Shown here piece by piece: positions 22,748-33,017 of a stretch of 64,000 nucleotides of DNA; the first letter of the stretch is position 1; every line of letters begins with the position of its first letter. The position numbers and the translations under genes were made by a program. Below the pieces are notes generated by a model, which did no database searches, was not told the origin of the DNA, and worked only from the letters and a program-made list of their open reading frames with translations. The DNA is from Macrobrachium rosenbergii. Taxonomy: Eukaryota > Arthropoda > Malacostraca > Decapoda > Palaemonidae. The stretch lies in the NCBI RefSeq assembly GCF_040412425.1, contig NC_089753.1, forward strand, positions 45,589,429 to 45,653,428, given 5' to 3'.

Positions 22748-25700
22748 ATGGCAGAATGTGATGCCAATCCAATATTGAGCAGTAGAAAAACAAACTGGAG
22801 TTTGTGTTGTCTTTGTCAGAAGGACAAAGAGGTGAGCACTTGACATCACCTCCAAGTCATCATGTCCTAGACCATGATGGGTACACAATGCTGGCAAGGA
22901 ACATTCCCATGTTCAGTGAAATTAATGAAATGCCACTGATAATGGATCCAGCAAGGCTGGATGAAGGTGATGGCATAGAGGCCACTCTCAGGAAAAATGC
23001 AGCAAAATACCATGTGATCTGTCGCTTGTTGTTTAACAACACTAAACTGGACCGTGCAAGAAAGCGACAATCCAATGACCAGACCAGCAACACTGAGACT
23101 AGTCGTGCAAAACTGCGCCGAACCAGTCATGACAATGAAGTTTGCATTTTCTGTGAGAAAGTGGCACCTGCATCTGATCTCAGACAGGCTAGTACTAAGG
23201 GCCTTGACTTGAAATTGCGTGAATGTGCAGAGATACTTAGTGATGGCAAGCTCCTTGCTAAGTTGACTGGTGGGGATGTCATTGCACAGGAGTTTAAGTA
23301 TCACCATGCCTGTCTTTGTGCCCTCTACAACAGAAAAAGGTCCTACCTGAGGAGCCTTGAGAAAGACCAAGGTAGCACTGAGTCAGAATCAGATGTGTAT
23401 CCACTAGTTCTGTCAGAACTGATGACATACATTGTTGAAAACAACCTTTGTTCAGATGATCCAGTCACATTTCGGCTGGCAGATATTTGCCACCTCTACC
23501 AACAACGTTTGGAACAATTAGGTGTAGAGTCACCAAGTGTAAATTCCACGAGACTCAAAGACAAACTTCTGCCAGAAATTCCAGAACTTGAGGCTCATAA
23601 ATCTGGCAGAGATGTATTACTTGCATTTCAAAAGGATGTGGGAAAAGCACTTGCTCAATCATCTGATCTTTCAGAGGCAGTTATCATTGCTAAAGCAGCA
23701 AATATTCTCAGAAAGTCTATACTTGATCATCAGTCACGGTTTGATGGCACATTTTCTGAGGCTTGTGTACGAAATTCTGTGCCTCCTCTCCTGCTCCAGT
23801 TTGTAGGGATGGTTGAGCATGGGGCTGACATCAAGTCACAGTTACGATTTGGAGCATCAAAGTCAGACCAGGCCATTGCACAGCTCATGCAGTTCAACTG
23901 CTACTCCCGATACAAAGAGGAGCAACAACTCATAGACACTCCAAAGACAGAGAAACACCATTCCCAGTCTACATGGGACTCTCAGTCTATGCCAAAACCA
24001 GGAAGAGAAACCTGGTTGAAATGCTACATCAGTATGGCCTCAGTATCTCTTATGACAGAGTACTGGAGGTCTCTGCACAGTTAGGAGATGCCACAGTTAG
24101 CAAATATGTGGAGGAGGGTGTGGTCTGTCCCCCAGTACTGCGAAAAGGGTTGTTCACCACTGCAGTGATGGACAAAGACATTGCCCACCCCAGCTCAGCA
24201 GAACTTCTACAGACACACCTTGACAGAGGCCGCACTAAATTTCAGAAGTTTTCAGACTCTTTGGCAAACAATGCAGTCTCCTTCTATGAGCCGATAAAGA
24301 AGAACAGAACTGACTTCTTCAGGCAAGAAGCTGCTCCTGTAGAACAGTCAAAGCAGAAACTTCTGAAGGAGGATTGCCAGCTTTCTCAAAGCTATTTATA
24401 TCCTGTCAGAGCCGTGAATGTGATCTGCAGGAATTCTTCCAGCACGAGAATCAAACATTCCCAGCTTCCCTTAGTGAGGGTGGTAGGCTGTACACATGTC
24501 AGAAGTCTCAGCTGACCTCGGTCCTGGAGAGTCATGTTACACTAGAAGACAAAGAACCAAAGACTGATGTCCTCATTGTAGATGGATTAGCTTTGGTCCA
24601 TGCCTTGCCACCAAAGAAAGGAAAGACCTTTGAGGGCTATGCACTTTGCGACTTCTTGCCTGTGATACAATCCTATAGCAGCAAGTACACATCATCACAT
24701 CTTGTATTTGATGTATACAATACATCCAGCCTCAAAGCTGAGACCAGGCTCCAACGTGGTCAAGGAGGAAGGCGCAAGGTGACAGACAAGAACACAATTC
24801 CATCCAACTGGCGCAATTTCCTAAGACACGATGCCAACAAGACAGAGTTGTTCCAGTTCCTGGCAGACAAAGTTGCCCAGATGTCTGCCACAAATGTTGT
24901 CATTGCCACGAAAGGGTCTGCTGTCCTCAGCACTCATGAGGCTAGTCTTCAGGGACTGGAAAAGTGCTCTCATGAGGAAGCTGACACCCGCATCTTTCTC
25001 CATGCCAAATATGCCACAGAACATGGAGCCAAGACCATCACGGTTAAAGCAAATGACACAGATGTTCTTGTCGTTGCAGTCAGTGCTTTCTCCACTCTCC
25101 ACAATCTAGGGCTAGAGAAGCTATGGGTGGCATTTGGCCAAGGCCAGAGCCTGCGCTGGATTGCTGTGCATGACCTGTGCAACTCTCTGGGCCAGGAGAA
25201 GGTGAATGGCATGCTCTTCTTCCATGCGTTCACAGGCTGTGATACAGTGTCAGCCTTCCGGAGCAAGGGCAAGAAGACCGCCTGGCAGACATGGAACATC
25301 TTTCCAGAGGCCTCCACTGTGTTCTCCAAACTGAGTCACTACCCTCTCAGAGTGGAAGAGAGTGACCTGAAGGTCCTGGAGAGGTTTGTCATACTTATGT
25401 ATGAAAGATCCAGCACTGCTGGCACTGTGGATGAGGCTAGACTTGATATGTTTGCCAGAAAACAAAGGGCATATGAGGCCATTCCACCAACCAGGAGCTC
25501 TCCTCCAACACACCAAGTGTGCTGCGTACCAGGCTGGTTGTGTGTGGGGCAGGCCACCCAGTGTCAGCCACAGCCAGAGAACCCTGCTGAGTGGGGATGG
25601 CAAAAGTCTGGTGAAGCATGGCAAGTCCTCTGGACAACCAACTCGCCCTTAGCCAAGAGTTGCCAACAGCTTACCAAATGTGGATGCAAAGCAGGCTGTC

Positions 25701-25770
25701 GGGGAAAGGTGCAAGTGCTACAAGCTGGGTCTTCCCTGCACAGCTCTGTGCACTTGCAAATGTGAAGTCT
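22748..25770 (+). pseudogene. Element protein: N-terminal zinc-finger-like region, PIN/FEN-like domain, C-terminal Cys-rich tail; frameshifted
   Basis: An ATG at 22748 opens MAECDANPILSS and a CCLCQKDKE motif. The frame then shifts near 22830, near 23945, near 24370 and near 25705. The segment around 23100-23340 has CIFCEK at 23143 and HHACLCALYNR at 23302, a possible zinc-binding set. TRKRNLVEMLHQYGLSISYD follows at about 24000. The later part has DVLIVDG (24564), HEEADTR (24971), NDTDVLV (25050) and FTGCDTVSAF...GKKTAW (25228). These line up with the acidic motifs of XPG/FEN1-type PIN nucleases (known family pattern; my assignment is inference). The tail SCQQLTKCGCKAGC resembles a tesmin/TSO1 CXC motif. 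Compared with the family as I recall it, a block after the DKDIAHPSS region is missing. Clearly non-functional here. Confidence 0.65.
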
Positions 25771-26254
25771 AGATAAATATTGCCCTCTCTTCAGTAGATA
25801 ATCTAGCTTGAGCATCCAACGTGTCATGCTATGCCTACCTTCTTATCCTCGAATTTTTCAAAGGTGTAGGTTGAGAGACCTATACATAGATTGGTTGCGT
25901 TTAGTCCGTATTTCTCTTCTTTTCTTTTTATGGTTACAGTCTTAGACACAATGTTGTATGTGACCATACCATTACTATTTCAGTTGAAAATAGCATATTA
26001 GTTAAACTGTCTGATCACATGAATATACCATTAAATAAAAACAGTTGGTCTCTATGTCTGCTAGCGCTGTGGATAGAAAAAAAACTTTTATGGCAACCAT
26101 TTTGTACGCCATCTTGGTTACAATTCATTTAGTAAGGGTTTTCAATAAAATGTGTGGTATGGAACATTTTTATAACCTAAAAGTCGAGGTTAAAAAAAAA
26201 AAAAAAAACTGGCATATTCCATCCAATAGATGCTCCCAAACCAGTGAATCTCAA

Positions 26255-26407
26255 CATAGATGGCGGCCATTTTGAAAAATAGCCGCCATCTTGGATTTTC
26301 AGGTGGCCAGCGCCCTTTTCTAAGAGAGCGTAGTCTTAGGAATGTTTGTGCCAAATTTCATGCTTGTTTCACTATCTGAACGATTTTTACAGCAATCTGC
26401 TGCACTA
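26255..26407 (-). repeat. Right TIR of the 4.5-kb element
   Basis: Inverted match to 21861-22014. It includes AGATGGCGGCC near 26258 and its inverse GCCGCCATCTTGG near 26282, again YY1-like cores. Confidence 0.7.
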
Positions 26408-26582
26408 TAATGCAGCTGCTACCTCAGTAATCTTTATAAAATATCTTTGTATTCTCTAAAAAAATCTGAATTTTCAATTCTCAATTTCTGACTGCTTAAC
26501 TGTCTATATTTTTCTTATTTCATCATCCTCTTTTGTCAAAAGACTGAATGCTATTTCATTTGTGAACAATAAGACAATATAG

Positions 26583-27845
26583 GAACATCAGCAGCCACTG
26601 AATCTACGGCCGGAGGTCAGCAACTGAGTAGAATCTATGCACAAATCTCTGCAAAGAAAAAAACTCTCGACAAGCTAAACGCTGCTACTGCAAGCCTCAA
26701 TGACGTAAACACAGAGGTTAAAACGCTTGAAAATATCGCCACCACGAGACGAAGAAGAAATGCACAGAATTCAAGAACTACAATCCTTTCTTCCACATTA
26801 AATGGAAGCTCGATTCTTACTACTCAAAGTTCGATTTCTACTAATGACACTGCTATTCCATCAACATCTACTAGATACTCACCTTTATCTACTTCTCACT
26901 CAACATACAGTCAGCCACATGGAATATCTACAAAACCCAGTGGTCCTACGTCTTCATCTTCAAAAATAACATTCACTGAACCTTTATCTACTCCTTACCC
27001 AACAAGCAGCCAGTCACCCGGAATTTCTACAAAGCCCAGTGGTCCCACGTCTTCATCTACAAAAAGAACGTCCATTACAACTGATGCATCTGGCAGTTTC
27101 GCATCGACAACAGGAGCATCATTTATATCTTTCGGCTCTGCTGACACAAAACATTTGTCATTCACTTCTCCTGCTTCTGAAAGTTCCATTTTGACAACAG
27201 AAACGTCATTCACGCATACTGGATCTCGTGGTTCGATTTCTATACGAGGGACATCAACTTTACCCAGTGGTTCTCATGGCTCTCCTTCAGCAGGAAGAAC
27301 AACATTTACGCCTATTGCATCTGTAAAATCCACTTCACAAGGACGCCCCACTCATTATTCCACAACAGCACTGACATCTCCAGTCTCAGGACAGTTATAC
27401 CATAGTTATTCTTCAGGGAAATTATCAACAGTGTCACCTACGACATACAGAACCTTTAATTCCGATTCCACTTTTGATAGTTCTGCTGCAAAGTCGAAGT
27501 ATATTGACGATACACTCTCTCAGTTAAACAGTGTCCTTACTGCATTCATCTCTACAACAGATGCCAATGAAATTGAAAAACTAACAAATACCATTAAAAA
27601 CATCACACAAGAGCTCAAGATAGTCATTATTTACGTCCGTGAAGACAAAAATCTTTTATCCAGCAATGCTTTTGACAGCTTAAAAACTGCTTCTAATAAA
27701 ACACAGGAGGCTAAAAATGCAGTCACAGCAATAAAAATAATAATTAAACAAGAAATAGAGGACCTGAACAAAGAAGCTGAAAAATATGGAGGAACTACCA
27801 TAGGAATAGCCAGTGACACAGACGAAGTTCTTACTTTTTCAGAAG
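26583..27845 (+). CDS. Module exon 4: A segment, RRRR, Ser/Thr linker, B segment
   Basis: Open for 1263 bases, acceptor at 26581-26582, donor GTAAGC at 27846, phase 1 at both ends. Segment A (LSRIYAQISAKKKTLDKLNA) closely matches exon 3, and RRRRN begins at 26747. The linker is about 240 residues, Ser/Thr/Pro-rich, with a partial internal duplication around GISTKPSGPTSSS (about 26920-26965 and 27020-27060). Segment B (from about codon 297) again has DANEIEKLTNTIKNI and ends in KYGGTT at 27782-27799. The frame is open from the acceptor, so the TTG at 27155 is not a start. It begins only 175 bases after the transposon-like element. Confidence 0.8.
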
Positions 27846-28790
27846 GTAAGCATTCATTATGACTGTTGTTTAGGCCTTATAGAAGTCAGTGTATTTGAAG
27901 CGTTTTTATAAGCCATATTTTCATATGAAGAAAAACTATACTACTAACGCATGCGAGGCCTTACTTCCTTTGTAAATAAATTCGTAAAGAATACAGGTAA
28001 ACTGCATTTTTCAACACAAAATTATTCCATTTGCTCTTTATATTAAAAAATTATTTCATAAAATTCTTATTCCTTCTCGAAATATAACGTCAATTGCCTT
28101 CTTACTTTAATTGCGTCAAATGGAAATTGCATAATCCTTTCAACTTCATACTTAAATAAACAATCTTATAACTCTCATAAACATTCACAGAACTTTCACG
28201 TTTTTAGCCCCAGCTTCCGTAATATACTCTCATCAGATAAAATCATTTTTTACATGCCACTTGAGTTCGATTTCTCATTCTAACAGTAACTATACCTATC
28301 GAATTTATCTCATACAGAAATAAGAACATCACAAACTTCTAGAGTTAAAAAACAACTCAATCATTAACTGAAATATACACTAGAATAACAGAGAAATGTA
28401 CAGCAAATCTGTACTACACAGAAAGAAGTGTACATGAAATCTTCACCTGAATGATAATGTAAGACAGAAAAAAGTATAAATAAACATTATGATCAAAGAA
28501 CAAACGAGAAAGATAACAGTTGCATAGTTATAAAAGAATAATCTACAAACGTGAACAACATAAGTAGGAAAAAGAAAATACAAAACGCATAAGTAGGAAA
28601 GAGAACATAAAAACACATCAGTAGGAAAAAGAAAGTATAAAACACATAAGTAGGAAAATGAAAATACAAAACATAAGTAGGAAAAGAAAATACAAAATAC
28701 ATACGTAGGAAAAAGAAAATACAAAACACATTTAAATATATATAACAATAATAATTATTTTACTTGGCACTACTTCCTTGTGAAAAAAAG
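27846..28790 (+). other. Intron with a tandem A-rich repeat
   Basis: AT-rich. A tandem repeat lies at 28557-28731 and no other feature is seen. Confidence 0.55.
28557..28731. repeat. Tandem repeat of about 29-31 nt, seven copies
   Basis: The core ATAAGTAGGAAAAAGAAAAT recurs with unit length varying between about 24 and 31 bases. Minus-strand hydrophobic frames over it are artefacts of the repeat. Confidence 0.85.
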
Positions 28791-28853
28791 GATCAAAGGG
28801 ACCGTCAACAACACCTACATCTGCACCAAAGGGAAGATCGACATCATCACAAG
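28791..28853 (+). CDS. Ser/Thr/Lys/Pro mini-exon (21 codons)
   Basis: AG at 28789-28790 is followed by 63 bases encoding SKGPSTTPTSAPKGRSTSSQ, ending CAAG|GTAATT. Phase is 1 at both ends. The upstream tract (CTACTTCCTTGTGAAAAAAAG) is a mediocre acceptor. Composition and phase match the exon at 10923, so it is probably a linker mini-exon of the same gene. Confidence 0.5.
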
Positions 28854-29829
28854 GTAATTCCTCAAGTTAACTTGATATTCAACATGCACAATGTTACACA
28901 CAATCAAGTATAAACACGACCATGATATGAACAGAGAACACGAAACAGATCTGTTAAATAGACATGAAGGACTTTAAACTGTTTTCCTGTAATCATACGT
29001 TTTTTCTGTAATAACAAGTAAACACAAAAGTCAGAAAAAGAAAATGAAATAAACTGAATAAATATTGAGAGCTTTGCGCAGAATAATTTCATATCCAACA
29101 TTTCCTGTAAAGTGCACAATCGTTCAGTTGAACATTTTTTTAATATTACAGATGATATAGTACTAAATTCATTATTATCATAAAACTTGCAGTTACTCGG
29201 CATATAATATCAATGAAGAGTGAAATCACACTGCCAACAACAATGATCACTGCAATCACTCACAAAATCCTGGAATGACTCAGAATGATTACATTCGCTA
29301 ATTAAACTGGGCGTATGATCCCATGCTTTTACATACAGTCAACCTCCTGTTGCAGTAGCTCCAGCTTTTACAGTGCTACATCATGCATTACAGTGTTTGC
29401 ACAGCCTGGGACGTCAGAGGATAGCTTAGCAAATTGGGTTATAAGGGCACGGATGTCATGCTGTTGTCATTTAGTAAGATCACTTAATTTTGGACATAAA
29501 ATTCTGCAGGATTTGGTCTTCCTTCCTCAGGTTTCTGTTGTAAGCTGGTGTCTTCTATAATTGCATCAGGATTATCTTCATCCCTCTCTGTTTTCCTCCA
29601 TCCTTCCTCTTCTTTTTGCCTTTCCATTTCTACTTCTTACGCTGTTTGCCCACTATCTCCGTTCTTGAGCGACAAATTTATGGTTGCAGCAATTTGGCGT
29701 GGCTCCTGATCAGTGTTGGTGGCACTAGTAATCGTCCTCTTCTTCTGCCAGGTGTTATTACCAATTTACTGAGATTCTTAACACTTTTGTACAGACCTTT
29801 AGACTTGGCTAAAAGAGACATCCCAGGCA

Positions 29830-30300
29830 CGGGCAAGACAGGACCTCATTATTTCCAACCTAGAAGTCAAATTTGAGCATGGTGAGCCTGGTTGTACCAG
29901 GTCATCATTTTTGCTTGAGATTTCCCCATCTCATCATGGGCCATTTTGCAAGGCTCTCATAGCCAGTATCTGAAGGGGAGCACATACTTCAGGAACTTAG
30001 GTTCTACTCTTCATTCTTTGTCCAAATTTCCCACAGGAGGCAGAGGGACGCGTGTAATTGATGTCCATGAACCATTTGGAATGGTGAAACTCCCAGAGAT
30101 TCTTGCTAAGAATCATGGATAGCAAACAACGTACATGGCAAGCCACTGTCCCGCTCTTTAGTGTTCTGGTCATGGCAATATGCACATAGCGCATTTTTAA
30201 AAGTAGCATGAAATTGCTCCACGGCATCTTGAGACTGGGGTCCTGTAGTCTCTTCCTGTACAACAATAGATTTTTCATCGCCAGGTGTGGTGGCAGTAAG
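29830..30300 (-). pseudogene. Decayed Ty3/Gypsy-type integrase fragment
   Basis: On the minus strand a stretch near 30235-30050 reads like the C-terminal half of a Ty3/Gypsy integrase core: EQFHATFKNALCAYC, then a GLPCTLFAIHDS-type segment, an in-frame stop, QESLGVSPFQMVHGH and a leucine-rich tail. Further 3' another frame gives KSQAKMMTWYNQAH-like sequence. These match the order of the family (ERFH, QESLG, SPFELVFGH, then a coiled region). Stops and frame changes show it is inactive. Assignment is by recalled family pattern, so confidence is moderate. Confidence 0.5.
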
Positions 30301-30778
30301 GAGATCCTTTGGCGTCTCAGGAACTGAGAGACTTGATAGCGACTATTTCTTCTGAAGCCGTCTACTCTCTGGTCTCACCTCTGCGGTCTTGGGGCTCGAT
30401 AGCAGCCTCTTATTTCTGAAAAAATGCTCCATAGCCTCTTTTACCGACAATTTTGGGCGATACATACCCATCCTGTCGCCTGGTGGCCTTTTTTTCTTTT
30501 ACTGTTTTCCTTCGTTCACTTGTTTTCTAGGACTACGTGCGGAAACTGGCGGAAGACATAAAATAACCTAAATGGCTCAATGATCAGAACATCCGAAGGA
30601 CAGCAGCCTCCAGGGCAACCCACAGACTGGGCTTTTTTTTAGGCACCTCTCATCTGCAGATTTACGGAGAAAGGGGGAAAGAAGCTGGTCCGATGGTGCT
30701 TGTGACAGGAAATATTTAGTATATACTGAAGCCCAACGAGTGACTACCTAATCCGACGCATGTTGTTAGGCAGTGATG

Positions 30779-30833
30779 TTTCTCTTCTCTCTCTCTCTCT
30801 CTTTCTTTATATTATATATATATATATTATATA

Positions 30834-30888
<55 letters not shown>

Positions 30889-30889
30889 T

Positions 30890-30939
<50 letters not shown>
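30779..30939. repeat. (CT)n, (AT)n, (TAGA)n compound microsatellite
   Basis: A CT tract (~24 bases) leads into AT (~80 bases) and then about 13 units of TAGA. Confidence 0.95.
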
Positions 30940-31755
30940 TTTACGAACTTTGCATTTCGTCCAAAAGTAAGTATTTATAAAGTCGATATACAACAAAAAT
31001 GAATAAGGTAATGTAGGTTTTATGAACATCTTAATTTCATAGGGGTCTCATGTAATCAAAATCACTTAAAATTACAAGATACTAAACAATAAAATCATGG
31101 GTCTATACAATTGGTAAAATGTCACATGAACCTAAAGGACAAAGCAATGCTAAATTAAGATTAAACTGCAGGGAATAGATATTTATGTAAAAATGGTGTA
31201 AGTCCTTTCATTAATCTGCAATGAATGTAAAAGCTTGACTATCTATTTCCTTCTATTCCCAGTAGATACAACAGGGTCATTTCATTCAAAATTTCAACAA
31301 CCTCAATATTTTCTTTATGATTTACCTGGTATTACATTTTATATGCCACATTTTTGTGGTACACCATTTACTTCAGCCTTCCCGAATGATCTTTACAGGA
31401 ACTGCGTACTTCAGTTCCCTCAGAACATTTGGCTTCCATACTGAAGTGCTCGTAAGAAATTGATCTAAAGTACTGGAGTGCTCGTAAGAAATTGATCTAA
31501 AGTTTATCTACAGAAACGTTCACGTATGCAGATTCAGTTTTTAATATCAGTTTGCTTTCCTTTGGGTTAGAACTGCATATGTAAACAACATAAATCAACT
31601 ATTAGTAGTATGAATAATTATGAATAATGGAGAAACATTCTACTATTTGACCATCCTAATGCTTGCAATAACAAGAGAACAATGCCCTATGTCAGCTTAT
31701 AAAATCAACTAATAAAACATAATCAAGCACCTCAACTTTTTTTTCATACTTTCAG

Positions 31756-33017
31756 GTGGAACAATGACGCGTCCTTCTTCTTTAGGAAGACCATCTAGTT
31801 TGACAGCTTCTGCTAGTGCAGCTTATTCACGGGGATCTACTGGTTATGCAGGTTCCCTCTCTTCAGGATACTCAATTGGTTCTGCCTCTACTGGATCAAT
31901 TTCTTCAGAAAAACGTTCTAGCTCTACTAGGTCACAAATTTCATCAGGACCAACCCCTTCTGTTGGTTCAAGTTTGCCAAGAGGATCAAGCGCTCCTGGA
32001 AGCTCAGCTGATTCTTTAACTTCTGGGTCAACTTCTTCTGGATTTCCCAGTTCTCAGAACCCAAGTTCTCCAGCAGGATCTATTAGTTTTGCTGCATCAA
32101 CTTCCTCAGGAGACTTAACTTTATCTGGACATTCAACTGGTTCTACATCAACTGGGTCAACTTCTTCAGGAGATTCTGTTAGCCCAGCTGGCTCAGCTTC
32201 TTCAAGAAGATCTACTAGTCCTGCTGCTTCAACTTTCTCAGAAGGCTCATCTTCATCTGGAACTTCAACTGGTTTTACACAATCAGCTAGGTCAGCTTCT
32301 TCAGGAGATTCTACTAACTCTGCTGGCTCAGCTTCTTCAGGAGGATCTATTAGTTCTGCTGGATCAACTTTTTCAAGAGGATCTACTAGTTCTGCTCGAT
32401 CAACTTCCGCAGATGGACCTAGTAGTTCTCCTGGATCAATATCTTCACGGAGATCTAGTAGTTCTCCTGGACCAACACCTTCAGGGGGATCTAGTAGTTC
32501 TCCTGGATCGACATCTTCAGAGAGATCCAATAGTTCTCCTGGATCTACATCTACAGGGGAATCTAGTAGTTCTCCTGGATCGATATCTTCAGGGGGATCT
32601 AGTAGTTTTCCTGGATCGACATCTTCAGGGGATCTAGTAGTTTTCCTGGATCAGTATCATCAAGGGGATCTAGTAGTTCTCCTGGATCAATATCTTCAGG
32701 GGGATCTAGTAGTTCTCCTAGGTCGACATCTTCAGGGGGATTTGGTAGCTCTCCTGGATCAACATCTTCAGGGGGATCTAGTAGCTCTCCTGGATCAACG
32801 TCTTCAAGGGGATCTAGTAGTTCTCCTGGATCAATATCTTCAGAGGGATCAAATAGTTCTCCTGGATCGACATCTTTAAGGGGATCTAGTAGTTCTTCCG
32901 GATCAATATCTTCAGGGGGATCTAGTAGTTCTCCTGGATCAATGTCTTCAAGGGGATCTAGTAGTTCGCCTCGGTCAACGTCTTCAGGAGGATCAACAAG
33001 TTCCATGTCGTCTACAG
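31756..33017 (+). CDS. 36-nt repeat exon, copy 1 (SSSPGS(T/I)SSGG), one-base frameshift
   Basis: Acceptor TTTTCATACTTTCAG opens GTMTRPSSLGRPSSLTASAS. The first ~220 codons are Ser/Thr-rich with loose 150-nt repeats, then about 16 copies of a 12-residue (36-nt) unit GGSSSSPGSTSS. A G-run is one base short (TCAGGGGATCT near 32630), moving the frame; the remainder is open in the new frame to TCTACAG|GTTAGA. Exon length 1262 is one base short of a multiple of three, consistent with a single lost base in a phase 1-1 exon. The end is either a donor (phase 1, like all other exons) or a TAG stop at 33020. No A/B module is present. Probably a secreted O-glycosylated region. Confidence 0.65.

Larger units (their letters stand above)
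21861..26407 (+). mobile_element. Transposon-like element with ~150-bp TIRs and a decayed PIN/FEN-like protein
   Basis: The left end TAGTGCAGCAGAT and the right end (reverse complement, TAGTGCAGCAGATTGCTG) match. They are followed inwards by a long shared stretch that includes CGTTCAGATAGTGAAACAAG and GGGCGCTGGCCAC. GC content is higher than the surrounding intron. It carries one multiply frameshifted protein (22748-25770). No 8-bp target duplication is evident; only a TA flanks the termini. I recognise the protein as a multi-copy family in many animal genomes but cannot assign a transposon superfamily. It sits in the intron between module exons 3 and 4. Confidence 0.7.
28854..31755 (+). other. 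Intron with retroelement fragment and microsatellite
   Basis: Includes a GC-richer block at about 29300-30720 with a decayed Gypsy integrase piece, a (CT)n/(AT)n/(TAGA)n compound microsatellite, and a local 30-base duplication near 31443-31503 (GTGCTCGTAAGAAATTGATC twice). It ends in acceptor TTTTCATACTTTCAG. Confidence 0.5.

Noticed and set aside
28443..28748. Minus-strand hydrophobic frame resembling a membrane protein
   Set aside because: It is the reverse reading of a 29-31-nt A-rich tandem repeat.
30572..30600. Second SINE (TGGCTCAATGATCAGAAC)
   Set aside because: Only an A-box-like match; no B box at the expected distance.
31252..31275. Micro-exon after CTTCTATTCCCAG (TAGATACAACAG)
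   Set aside because: The acceptor is good, but no donor gives phase 1, and 12 bases are too little evidence.
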